Notes under the pieces: generated by a model
What the model was told of the DNA's origin: nothing
Database searches by the model: none
What the model saw: only the letters and a program-made list of their open reading frames with translations
Position numbers and translations under genes: made by a program
NCBI GenBank assembly: GCA_900769385.1
Contig: CAAGGO010000244.1
Coordinates: 1 to 12,574, forward strand
Direction: 5' to 3'
DNA from: Rikenellaceae bacterium
Lineage (GTDB): Bacteria > Bacteroidota > Bacteroidia > Bacteroidales > UBA932
DNA length: 12,574 nucleotides
In this document: positions 6,413 through 12,574 of the stretch, one piece after another
Layout of the letters: each line of letters begins with the position of its first letter
Position numbering within the stretch: position 1 is the first letter of the stretch

Positions 6413-7504
6413 TTAGTATCCCTGCGCCCTCAAGGTAATCTCTGCACCTTCTGGGGTAATGAGCATAGCGCCGGCTTCAGGTTTGCACAAGTGGCCTATT
6501 ATATCCACGTTAGGGAATTCCTTGTGGAAACGCTCGTGTTCCTGAACTGGTACTGCAAAAAGGAATTTGTAGTCATCTCCGCCGTTCAAGGCTGCTGTTA
6601 TGGCATCCATATTAAGCTCTTCTGCCATTGCAAAGGTCTGGGACGCAATTGGAATCTTGCCCAAGTAGATTTTTGCACCAACGTTGTGTTCCTCACACAG
6701 CTGTTTTACGGCGGCTGCGAGGCCGTTGGTTATGAAGTAGCCGCAGGCAGGGAACAGTTTTGCCTCCTTGAACTGCTCTGTGGTTTTAGGGTTGATCTCC
6801 GGGCTCAAGTATTGGCTCAAAATGTATTTGTAGCGGCTAAGGTCTGGCTGTACATATTCTGCCGCGCGTTCTGCAGGGATGCGGTTGAAGGCAATTTTCT
6901 CCCTCTCCAGTACGTGGAGTCCCATATAGGCGGCTCCCACATTTCCGGTTAGGCACAGCAGGCAGGTGTTGTCTACCGCAGGTACGGTAGCGGCAACTTT
7001 GGCACTCTGTACACCACAAGCGGTAATGGCAATGTTCAGTCCGGTCATTGAGGCTCCCAAATCAAGGGAAAGCTGCTGTATGTTGTGCTCTTTGCAGGCG
7101 CCAACTACACCTCCCCAGAACTCTGCAACATCTTCAATGCAGAATCTTGCGGAAAGGCCCAATGAGAATGCCAGTCCCTGCGGATTATGGCATTTTGCAT
7201 AGATGCCGCCCAGTGCAAGAAGGGCTGCCTTGTAGCCAAGATGTTTTAGTGGGGTATAGGTAAGGTCAAAGTCAATTCCCTCAAGCATAGTCTTTTGCAC
7301 GGTAAGGAAATTGTTTACGTCCCTGGTGCGGCCGGCTTTGTCGGGAATACGTCCGGCAAACATTTGGGATGTGGAGTTGTTGTATGGTGTACCTTCAAAA
7401 AGTCTCTTCAGAAGGGCAACTTTTCCAATCTCGCTTATCTGTGTTCTTTTTGGGGTAGAGTTGTTCTCCTGAGCAGTACCTTTTTCTAGTGATTCTGTGT
7501 TCAT
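6413..7504 (-). CDS. ThiL-like protein of the AIR synthase/thiamine-phosphate kinase fold, probably inactive
   Basis: This encodes a 363-residue protein that aligns along its length with thiamine-monophosphate kinase (ThiL), which phosphorylates thiamine phosphate to thiamine diphosphate. Shared landmarks include LEGIDFDLTYTPLKHLGYKA (74-93), GNVGAAYMGLHVLEREK (187-203), SQTFAMAEELNMDAITAALN (288-307) and GGDDYKFLF (308-316). Family active-site motifs are altered: the N-terminal GDDAA is not recognisable, TTD became VQK (69-71), SDIYAM became GGIYAK (99-104), GGDTT became SLDLG (146-150, keeping D148), and DISDG became FITNG (257-261). Most magnesium and ATP ligands are therefore gone, suggesting a pseudoenzyme or a changed function. 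The start at 7504 is chosen because the longer frame to 7609 would run into sufB. It is divergent from the suf operon. Motif comparisons are from memory. Confidence 0.8.
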   Translation of the reverse strand: MNTESLEKGTAQENNSTPKRTQISEIGKVALLKRLFEGTPYNNSTSQMFAGRIPDKAGRTRDVNNFLTVQKTMLEGIDFDLTYTPLKHLGYKAALLALGGIYAKCHNPQGLAFSLGLSARFCIEDVAEFWGGVVGACKEHNIQQLSLDLGASMTGLNIAITACGVQSAKVAATVPAVDNTCLLCLTGNVGAAYMGLHVLEREKIAFNRIPAERAAEYVQPDLSRYKYILSQYLSPEINPKTTEQFKEAKLFPACGYFITNGLAAAVKQLCEEHNVGAKIYLGKIPIASQTFAMAEELNMDAITAALNGGDDYKFLFAVPVQEHERFHKEFPNVDIIGHLCKPEAGAMLITPEGAEITLRAQGY

Positions 7505-7520
7505 AAGCGCTATTTTTTTA

Positions 7521-7528
7521 CAAAAATA
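7521..7528 (-). promoter_or_regulatory. Candidate -7 box for the ThiL-like gene
   Basis: Read on the minus strand, 7528-7521 is TATTTTTG, an exact TAnnTTTG match, 17 bases before the ATG at 7504. No good -33 box lies at the usual 19-base distance. It shares the 51-bp divergent spacer with the sufB signal. Confidence 0.4.
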
Positions 7529-7540
7529 CCTAAAATGGTT

Positions 7541-7548
7541 TAACTTTG
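7541..7548 (+). promoter_or_regulatory. Candidate suf operon -7 box
   Basis: TAACTTTG matches the Bacteroidetes -7 consensus exactly. It ends only 7 bases before the sufB ATG, so a transcript starting at the usual distance would have almost no leader. No clear -33 box is seen upstream; the region there is T-rich. Confidence 0.5.
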
Positions 7549-7555
7549 CGATGCA

Positions 7556-8992
7556 ATGAGTAAAAATAACGAAATAATAGAAAATATTGCCAATGCTGAG
7601 TATCAGCACGGCTTTGAATCAAATATAGAGCAGGAGTTCATTCCAAAGGGTTTGAACGAGGATATCATCAGGCTTATTTCTGCAAAGAAAGAGGAGCCGG
7701 AGTGGCTGTTGGAGTTCCGTCTGAAGGCTTTTGAGAGATGGCAGAAAATGGAGATGCCAAAATGGGCCCATTTGGATATACCTGAAATTGATTATCAGGA
7801 TATCATCTACTATGCTGCGCCGCAGCCAAAGAAGGAGACAACCGAGATTGATCCTGAGCTTGCGGAGACTTTTGAGAAACTTGGTATTCCGCTGCACGAG
7901 AGAAATGTCCTTGCAGGAGTGGCTGTAGATGCGGTATTTGATTCGGTATCGGTGAAAACTACATTCAGGGAGACTTTGGCTGAGAAGGGTGTGATTTTCT
8001 GCTCTTTCTCTGAGGCTGTAAGGGATTACCCTGATCTGGTAAAAAAATATCTTGCTTCAGTAGTTCCAATTGGAGACAACTACTTCTCAGCCCTTAACTC
8101 GGCAGTGTTCAGTGACGGTTCATTCTGTTACATTCCAAAGAACACCCGTTGTCCTATGGAGCTTAGCAGTTATTTCAGAATCAACGCCAAGGGAACAGGC
8201 CAGTTTGAGAGAACCCTTATTGTCGCGGATGAAGGTTCGTATGTGAGCTACCTTGAGGGATGTACAGCTCCGCAGAGGGATGAGAACCAGTTGCACGCGG
8301 CAGTTGTGGAGATTGTGGTAATGCAGGATGCTGAGGTGAAATATTCTACCGTTCAGAACTGGTATCCTGGAGACAAGGAGGGTAAAGGCGGTATCTATAA
8401 CTTTGTAACCAAACGCGGTATCTGCAAAGGGGCAAACAGCAAGCTTTTCTGGGCACAGGTGGAGACCGGTTCGGCAATTACCTGGAAATATCCAAGTACC
8501 ATCCTTAAGGGTGACAACTCAATAAGCGAGTTCTATTCTGTGGCGGTAACCAACAATTACCAGCAGGCAGATACAGGTACCAAGATGATTCATATTGGAA
8601 AGAATACCAGCAGCCGAATTGTGAGCAAGGGTATCTCTGCAGGAAAGAGCCAGAACAGTTATAGGGGTCTGGTAAAAATCCTTCCTGGCGCGGAGAATGC
8701 ACGCAACCACTCGCAGTGTGACAGTCTGCTTCTTGGAGACAAGTGCGGTGCACACACATTCCCGTATGTGGAGAGTGAGAACCCTACTGCAGTTGTGGAG
8801 CACGAGGCTACTACCTCAAAGATTGGTGAGGACCAGTTGTTCTATTGCCAGCAGAGGGGTATCAAGGCTGAGGATGCTGTTGGACTGATTGTAAACGGCT
8901 ATGCAAAAGAGGTGCTTAACCAGCTTCCTATGGAGTTTGCAGTTGAGGCGCAGAAACTGTTGCAGGTGTCGTTGGAGGGAAGTGTAGGTTAA
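7556..8992 (+). CDS. sufB: Fe-S cluster assembly protein SufB
   Basis: SufB (478 aa) is a scaffold subunit of the SufBC2D complex, on which iron-sulfur clusters are built in the cytoplasm. The N-terminal family block [32 protein letters not shown] is intact at 28-59. The beta-helix core includes [21 protein letters not shown] (231-251) and [18 protein letters not shown] (297-314). Key C-terminal residues are present: C388 in [10 protein letters not shown] (matching E. coli C405, the sulfur-accepting cysteine), [10 protein letters not shown] (397-406), and H416/E417 in [17 protein letters not shown] (matching E. coli H433/E434). Full length for the family. ATG 7556 places the conserved block normally. 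It is the first gene of sufB-pnuC-sufC-sufD, with 28 bases to the next gene. Confidence 0.98.
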   Translation: MSKNNEIIENIANAEYQHGFESNIEQEFIPKGLNEDIIRLISAKKEEPEWLLEFRLKAFERWQKMEMPKWAHLDIPEIDYQDIIYYAAPQPKKETTEIDPELAETFEKLGIPLHERNVLAGVAVDAVFDSVSVKTTFRETLAEKGVIFCSFSEAVRDYPDLVKKYLASVVPIGDNYFSALNSAVFSDGSFCYIPKNTRCPMELSSYFRINAKGTGQFERTLIVADEGSYVSYLEGCTAPQRDENQLHAAVVEIVVMQDAEVKYSTVQNWYPGDKEGKGGIYNFVTKRGICKGANSKLFWAQVETGSAITWKYPSTILKGDNSISEFYSVAVTNNYQQADTGTKMIHIGKNTSSRIVSKGISAGKSQNSYRGLVKILPGAENARNHSQCDSLLLGDKCGAHTFPYVESENPTAVVEHEATTSKIGEDQLFYCQQRGIKAEDAVGLIVNGYAKEVLNQLPMEFAVEAQKLLQVSLEGSVG

Positions 8993-9004
8993 ACGGAGTT
9001 AAAT

Positions 9005-9014
9005 TATCGGGAAG
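9005..9014 (+). repeat. TATCGGGAAG motif before pnuC
   Basis: This copy of the recurring motif starts 13 bases after the sufB stop and forms part of the purine-rich translation initiation region of pnuC. The same core lies at 4665-4673 (minus), 4747-4755, 6088-6096 (minus) and 10438-10446. Confidence 0.7.
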
Positions 9015-9020
9015 AAGATT

Positions 9021-9668
9021 ATGTTCAGTATAGACAACATACTTTTTACTTTGGGCGGACAGGGGGTGAGCCTTCTTGAGCTGCTTGCGGTTATGGCCGG
9101 CTTGAGTTGTGTTTTCCTTGCCACTAGGGGTAAGGTGCTCAATTTCTGGGTTGGTTACCTCTACAACATTCTGCTGTTCTGTATGTTTTTGCAGAAGCAC
9201 CTTTACTCAAGCATGCTTGTGCAGCCAATTTCATTTGTAATCAACTTTTTTGGACATTACAGATGGACCCATCCTGCACAGAATGAGAGAGACCGCAAGG
9301 AGCAGTTGAAAATCACCATTTTAACCAAAAAGGAAAGATTGGGCCTTCTTGCCATTGTGGCAACATTTACCGTATGTTGGGGCTTTTTGCTCAGCCAGTT
9401 GAATGTATGGTGGCCAAGTGTCTTCCCGATGGCCAGAGCGCCGTTCCTGGATGCATTTGTAACTGCCTTCATCCTCCTTGCGCAGTACCTTTCAGCGCAG
9501 AAGAAGCTGGATTGCTGGGGGGCCTGGCTGGTTGTGAATGTTACAAACATTACATTATACATTAAAGCGGGATTGGTATTTATGCCGCTTGTGAGTGCCG
9601 GATACCTTATACTTGCATTCTTTGGGTTTGCAATGTGGAGAAAACAGATGAAGGCACAGGAGATTTAA
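9021..9668 (+). CDS. pnuC: PnuC-family vitamin transporter
   Basis: This encodes a 215-residue inner-membrane protein of the PnuC family, facilitators that import nicotinamide riboside or, in some Bacteroidetes members (PnuT), thiamine. About seven hydrophobic segments are visible, at roughly 15-35, 41-58, 62-79, 106-125, 141-158, 164-181 and 184-205. Family features include PFLDAFVTAFILLAQYLSAQKKLDCWGAWL (141-170), then NITLYIKAGLVFMPLVSAGYL and a terminal GFAMWRK. The start is preceded by purine-rich GGGAAGAAG. It sits 28 bases after sufB and 12 bases before sufC, so it is almost surely cotranscribed with the suf genes. Substrate is not decidable here: nicotinamide riboside is the default, and thiamine is possible given the nearby ThiL-like gene. 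The gene symbol denotes the family. Confidence 0.85.
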   Translation: MFSIDNILFTLGGQGVSLLELLAVMAGLSCVFLATRGKVLNFWVGYLYNILLFCMFLQKHLYSSMLVQPISFVINFFGHYRWTHPAQNERDRKEQLKITILTKKERLGLLAIVATFTVCWGFLLSQLNVWWPSVFPMARAPFLDAFVTAFILLAQYLSAQKKLDCWGAWLVVNVTNITLYIKAGLVFMPLVSAGYLILAFFGFAMWRKQMKAQEI

Positions 9669-9680
9669 ATTACAGCGATT

Positions 9681-10436
9681 ATGGAGAATTTGATTGAAAT
9701 AAAGAATTTGCACGCCAGCATTAATGGCAAAGAGATCCTCAAGGGTATTGATTTGGTTGTGAAACCTGGTGAGGTTCACGCTATTATGGGCCCTAACGGT
9801 TCAGGTAAAAGTACCCTTTCTGCAGTGCTTGCAGGCAAGGAGCATTATGAGGTTACAGAGGGAACAGTAAAGTTTATGGGTCAGAATCTTCTTGAGATGT
9901 CTCCTGAGGAGCGCTCTTGGGCAGGTTTGTTCCTTGGATTCCAGTATCCTATTGAGATTCCTGGAGTTACCAATGTGAACTTTATGAAGACCGCTGTAAA
10001 CGAGCATCGCAAACAGAAAGGACTTGCTCCGCTTTCGGCTGCCGAGTACCTTAAACTTATGAGGGAGAAGCTTGCAATTGTGGAGATGGACCCTGCGTTC
10101 TCTTCAAGAGGTGTGAATGTGGGTTTCTCAGGCGGTGAGAAGAAGAGGAACGAGATTTTCCAGATGGCAATGCTTGATCCAAAACTGGCTATCCTTGATG
10201 AGACAGACAGCGGTTTGGATGTGGATGCGTTGCGCATTGTGGCTACCGGTGTGAACAAGCTCAAGAGAGAGGACAATGCAACAATTGTAATTACCCACTA
10301 CCAGAGACTTTTGGACTACATTGTTCCTGATATTGTACACGTGCTTTACAAAGGAAAGATCATTAAGACTTCAGGCAAGGAGCTTGCATTGGAGGTTGAG
10401 ACCAGAGGTTATGACTGGTTGATTAAAGGGGAGTAA
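9681..10436 (+). CDS. sufC: Fe-S cluster assembly ATPase SufC
   Basis: SufC (251 aa) is the ABC-type ATPase of the SufBC2D complex. Its ATP-driven dimerisation is thought to remodel SufB-SufD during cluster assembly. All ABC motifs are intact: Walker A GPNGSGKST (37-45), Q-loop Q88 in LGFQYP, the SufC-type signature SGGEKKRNE (150-158), Walker B with the catalytic glutamate ILDETDSGLD (171-180, E174), and H206 in VITHYQRLL. The C-terminal GYDWL is also typical. Length is normal. It starts 12 bases after pnuC and is followed by sufD after 22 bases, consistent with a single transcript. Its partners are the adjacent sufB and sufD products. Confidence 0.98.
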   Translation: MENLIEIKNLHASINGKEILKGIDLVVKPGEVHAIMGPNGSGKSTLSAVLAGKEHYEVTEGTVKFMGQNLLEMSPEERSWAGLFLGFQYPIEIPGVTNVNFMKTAVNEHRKQKGLAPLSAAEYLKLMREKLAIVEMDPAFSSRGVNVGFSGGEKKRNEIFQMAMLDPKLAILDETDSGLDVDALRIVATGVNKLKREDNATIVITHYQRLLDYIVPDIVHVLYKGKIIKTSGKELALEVETRGYDWLIKGE

Positions 10437-10437
10437 C

Positions 10438-10446
10438 TATCGGGAA
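10438..10446 (+). repeat. TATCGGGAA motif between sufC and sufD
   Basis: This exact copy of the recurring motif begins 2 bases after the sufC stop and 21 bases before the sufD ATG. It runs into a purine-rich stretch (AAAAAGAAGAGG) that may help ribosome binding at sufD. Confidence 0.7.
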
Positions 10447-10458
10447 AAAGAAGAGGAT

Positions 10459-11460
10459 ATGGAGAATAATTACATTTATATTCCCAATGAATGCCAGCAG
10501 GGTGAGGTGGAGTTCAAATGCAGGGTTCCTATGGAGGATACGGACCAGGTGTTTGTGGTAGACGGTATGGGAGAGCAGAGGGGGCTGAACCTTGGAAAGG
10601 GGGAGGTGCTTGAAAAGATGCTGCAGGTGATTCAGGTGAGAAGCAGCCAGGCGTCAGAGGATCTTTCATACTCTACAGATTATGTTCTGGCAGAGGGGGC
10701 TCAGGCAAAGGTTCTCCTTTGTTCGCATACCCTTTCTTTGCAGGATTTTGTTACCCACGAGGATGTGGTTATTAAAATGGGGGAGAGGGCTATCCTTGAT
10801 ATGGTTGTGATGCAGAATGAGCACAACAAGTCAAAGCACAGTACTTCGTTTAAAGTTGATATGGCTGCCGGAGCGGTGTTGAACCTGAATGTGATTACAT
10901 TGCACGGTGGTGAGATTTCCAATTCAATTGATATTGAGCTGAACGGCAAGGGTGGCGAGTGCAACGTCAACGGCCTTTATTTGGCTGACGGCACCCAGAA
11001 GGTTGCTACAAAGGTGAACATTTTCCATAATGTTCCTGAGTGCCACAGCTCACAGCTGTTCAAAGGTATTTTGGATGGGGAGTCAAAGACCTCTTTCAGC
11101 GGAAGAATTTATGTGGCTAAAGATGCCCAGAAGACGGAGGCTTACCAGGCAAACAATAATCTGTTGGCATCCAGAACAGCCAAGGCCTATACTCAGCCGC
11201 ATCTTGAGATTTATGCGGATGACGTGAAGTGTTCTCACGGTGCTACAGTGGGAAGCCTTAATGAGGATGAGCTTTTCTATATGCGTTCACGCGGTATTGC
11301 AAAGGATGAGGCAAAGCTTCTGCAGCAGCAGGCTTTTGCGTACGCGGTACTTGAAAAGGTGGGTAACGCAAATTTAAGGGAAAGGTTACATTCTATGGTG
11401 GAAAGAAGACTTAGAGGAGAATTTTCTGAGTGCTCAAATTGCAGCAAACACTGCTGCTAA
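10459..11460 (+). CDS. sufD: Fe-S cluster assembly protein SufD, short form
   Basis: SufD (333 aa) pairs with SufB as the second scaffold subunit of SufBC2D. The beta-helix core and C-terminal family block are clear, including SFSGRIYVAKDAQKTEAYQANNNLL (212-236) and KCSHGATVGSLNEDELFYMRSRGI (257-280), where H260 matches the conserved histidine of E. coli SufD. It is shorter than typical SufD (E. coli is 423 aa), and most of the usual N-terminal helical region is missing. No frameshift is evident because the preceding 22-base gap abuts the sufC stop, so the shortness looks genuine. The protein ends ECSNCSKHCC, with C325, C328, C332 and C333, which could bind metal or a cluster. It is the last suf gene here; no sufS or sufE follows. 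Confidence 0.95.
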   Translation: MENNYIYIPNECQQGEVEFKCRVPMEDTDQVFVVDGMGEQRGLNLGKGEVLEKMLQVIQVRSSQASEDLSYSTDYVLAEGAQAKVLLCSHTLSLQDFVTHEDVVIKMGERAILDMVVMQNEHNKSKHSTSFKVDMAAGAVLNLNVITLHGGEISNSIDIELNGKGGECNVNGLYLADGTQKVATKVNIFHNVPECHSSQLFKGILDGESKTSFSGRIYVAKDAQKTEAYQANNNLLASRTAKAYTQPHLEIYADDVKCSHGATVGSLNEDELFYMRSRGIAKDEAKLLQQQAFAYAVLEKVGNANLRERLHSMVERRLRGEFSECSNCSKHCC

Positions 11461-11461
11461 G

Positions 11462-11524
11462 CACTCTGGCGGGTGTGTTGATTCTTTTGTTGAAAAGTAA
11501 TCTGGAGCCCCGCCGTTACAAGTG
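11462..11524 (+). other. Nested inverted repeats in the sufD-nrdJ spacer
   Basis: GGCGGG (11468-11473) pairs with CCCGCC (11509-11514), and inside it GATTCTTTT (11480-11488) pairs with AAAAG and AATC (11493-11502) around a GTTG loop with one bulged T. An outer CACT (11462-11465) can pair with AGTG (11521-11524). It immediately follows the sufD stop and precedes a separate terminator. It could be an RNA 3'-end structure or a regulatory element; no known riboswitch motif was recognised. Confidence 0.45.
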
Positions 11525-11541
11525 TTAAAATAAAGTATCTT

Positions 11542-11576
11542 GCAGTCAATTACCTTGGGTAGTTGGCTGCTTTTTT
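11542..11576 (+). terminator. Intrinsic terminator of the suf operon
   Basis: A continuous 13-bp stem, including two G-U pairs, joins 11542-11554 (GCAGTCAATTACC) to 11558-11570 (GGTAGTTGGCTGC) around a TTG loop, and six T residues follow at 11571-11576. It most likely ends the sufB-pnuC-sufC-sufD transcript. Confidence 0.88.
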
Positions 11577-11592
11577 ATGCAGCGTTCCTTTG
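11563..11592 (+). promoter_or_regulatory. Candidate nrdJ promoter
   Basis: TTG at 11563-11565 is separated by 19 bases from TTCCTTTG at 11585-11592, which differs from TAnnTTTG at one position. The spacing is right for a Bacteroidetes -33/-7 pair, and the implied start lies about 20 bases before the nrdJ ATG. The -33 element overlaps the suf terminator stem. Confidence 0.4.
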
Positions 11593-11620
11593 AATAATAA
11601 TCGTAAAAATATATAACCAG

Positions 11621-12574
11621 ATGAGTATCAATACCTATAGCTACAATGAGGCCTTGCAGGAGAGCATCAAGTTCTTCAAGGGGGATGAGTTGGCAGCTTC
11701 TGTTTGGATCAACAAGTATGCAATGAAAGATTCTTACGGAAACTTGTATGAAAAGTCTCCGGAGGATATGCATCGCAGACTTGCCAGGGAGTTTGCCAGA
11801 ATAGAGAACAAATATCCTAACCCTATGGGAGAGGATGAGATATTTGAACTTTTGAGGGACTTCAAATACATTATTCCTCAGGGTGGCCCTATGACAGGTA
11901 TCGGTAACTCATACCAGATTGCTTCCCTTTCAAACTGCTTTGTTGTAGGACACGACAAACCTGCTGATTCATATGGTGGAATTATGAAGATAGATGAGGA
12001 GCAGGTTCAGCTTATGAAACGCCGTGGCGGTGTAGGACACGACCTTTCACATATCCGTCCTCAGGGCAGCGCAGTGCTTAACAGTGCCCTTACCTCTACA
12101 GGTGTGGTTCCATTTATGGAGAGATACTCAAACTCAACCCGTGAGGTTGCACAGGATGGCCGTAGGGGAGCCCTTATGCTTTCAATTTCCATCAAGCATC
12201 CCGACAGTGAGCGCTTCATTGATGCCAAGATGGAGCAGGGCAAGGTTACAGGTGCAAACGTATCTGTAAAGATTGATGACGAGTTTATGAAAGCAGCCCT
12301 TTCAGGTGAGCAGTATGAGCAGAAATACCCTGTTGATGCAGCTGAGCCTAAGGTGTCCAAGATGGTCAATGCACAGAATATCTGGAAGAAGATTGTACAC
12401 AATGCGTGGAAATCTGCAGAGCCTGGTGTTTTGTTCTGGGATACAGTGTTGAGGGAGTCGGTTGCAGACTGCTATGCAGATCTGGGATACAGGACTGTAA
12501 GTACAAACCCTTGTGGTGAGATTCCTTTGTGCCCATATGATTCTTGCCGTCTAATCGCATTGAATCTGTATTCA
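11621..12574 (+). CDS. nrdJ: Adenosylcobalamin-dependent (class II) ribonucleotide reductase, 5' part
   Basis: Class II ribonucleotide reductase makes deoxyribonucleotides using adenosylcobalamin as radical source, independent of oxygen. The first 318 residues are visible and the frame stays open to the window edge; full family members are several hundred residues longer. Diagnostic features are ASLSNCFVVG (101-110), where C106 should be one redox cysteine, the RRGGVGHDLSHIRPQGS block (134-150), NSTREVAQDGRRGALML (171-187), and TNPCGEIPLCPYDSCRL (295-311), where C298 is the expected thiyl-radical cysteine. The NPCGEIPL wording and the lack of an N-terminal ATP-cone favour class II over class I. 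ATG 11621 is the first start after a stop-rich spacer. No cobalamin riboswitch was recognised upstream. It probably has its own promoter after the suf terminator. Confidence 0.93.
   Translation, partial: MSINTYSYNEALQESIKFFKGDELAASVWINKYAMKDSYGNLYEKSPEDMHRRLAREFARIENKYPNPMGEDEIFELLRDFKYIIPQGGPMTGIGNSYQIASLSNCFVVGHDKPADSYGGIMKIDEEQVQLMKRRGGVGHDLSHIRPQGSAVLNSALTSTGVVPFMERYSNSTREVAQDGRRGALMLSISIKHPDSERFIDAKMEQGKVTGANVSVKIDDEFMKAALSGEQYEQKYPVDAAEPKVSKMVNAQNIWKKIVHNAWKSAEPGVLFWDTVLRESVADCYADLGYRTVSTNPCGEIPLCPYDSCRLIALNLYS

Noticed and set aside
6353..6952. 199-residue open frame on the plus strand
   Set aside because: It overlaps the ThiL-like gene antisense and begins inside the terminator stem. 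The peptide is cysteine- and aromatic-rich, as expected for an antisense shadow.
7505..7555. TPP riboswitch for the ThiL-like gene
   Set aside because: The 51-base spacer is too short and shows neither the CTGAGA nor the ACCTGA motif.
7505..7609. Upstream extension of the ThiL-like protein by 35 residues
   Set aside because: It would overlap the start of sufB and both promoter boxes, and the added peptide does not resemble ThiL. ATG at 7504 is preferred.
11461..11620. Cobalamin riboswitch upstream of nrdJ
   Set aside because: The 160-base spacer is shorter than usual for this class and no conserved B12-box-like sequence was recognised.

Overview
The window looks like a chromosomal piece from a member of the Bacteroidota, most likely Bacteroidales. 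The evidence is the style of the proteins (ORF6N regulator, AlbA/GHKL regulator, DnaE, SufB, class II ribonucleotide reductase) and several exact matches to the Bacteroidetes -7 promoter box TAnnTTTG. The first 20 bases are the 3' end of the standard Illumina TruSeq adapter, so position 1 is almost certainly the raw edge of a draft or metagenomic contig. The right edge cuts through a gene.

Left part (1-1014): adapter remnant, a strong intrinsic terminator for a gene lying off the left edge, an ORF6N-domain regulator gene that carries a 29-bp perfect palindrome inside its coding sequence, and a GC-rich spacer with three copies of a TTCCCGCGC repeat. Middle (1015-6412): the replicative DNA polymerase III alpha subunit gene dnaE, a complex intergenic region (terminator plus competing inverted repeats), an AlbA_2/GHKL ATPase regulator gene whose linker is built from 11-bp tandem units, and a 13-bp-stem bidirectional terminator.

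Right part (6413-12574): a ThiL-like gene on the minus strand, whose product has lost most of the acidic residues needed for thiamine-phosphate kinase activity, is divergent from an iron-sulfur cluster assembly operon sufB-pnuC-sufC-sufD. SufB, SufC and SufD should form the SufBC2D scaffold. The operon is unusual because a PnuC-family vitamin transporter gene sits between sufB and sufC, because no sufS or sufE follows, and because SufD is short and ends in a cysteine cluster. After a structured spacer and a strong terminator, the window ends inside nrdJ, an adenosylcobalamin-dependent ribonucleotide reductase.

The best leads for something undescribed are the degenerate ThiL homologue beside the suf operon, the PnuC-family insertion in that operon, the ORF6N-internal palindrome, a 9-bp motif TATCGGGAA that occurs five times, mostly just after stop codons, and a similar 50-bp leader upstream of both regulator genes.
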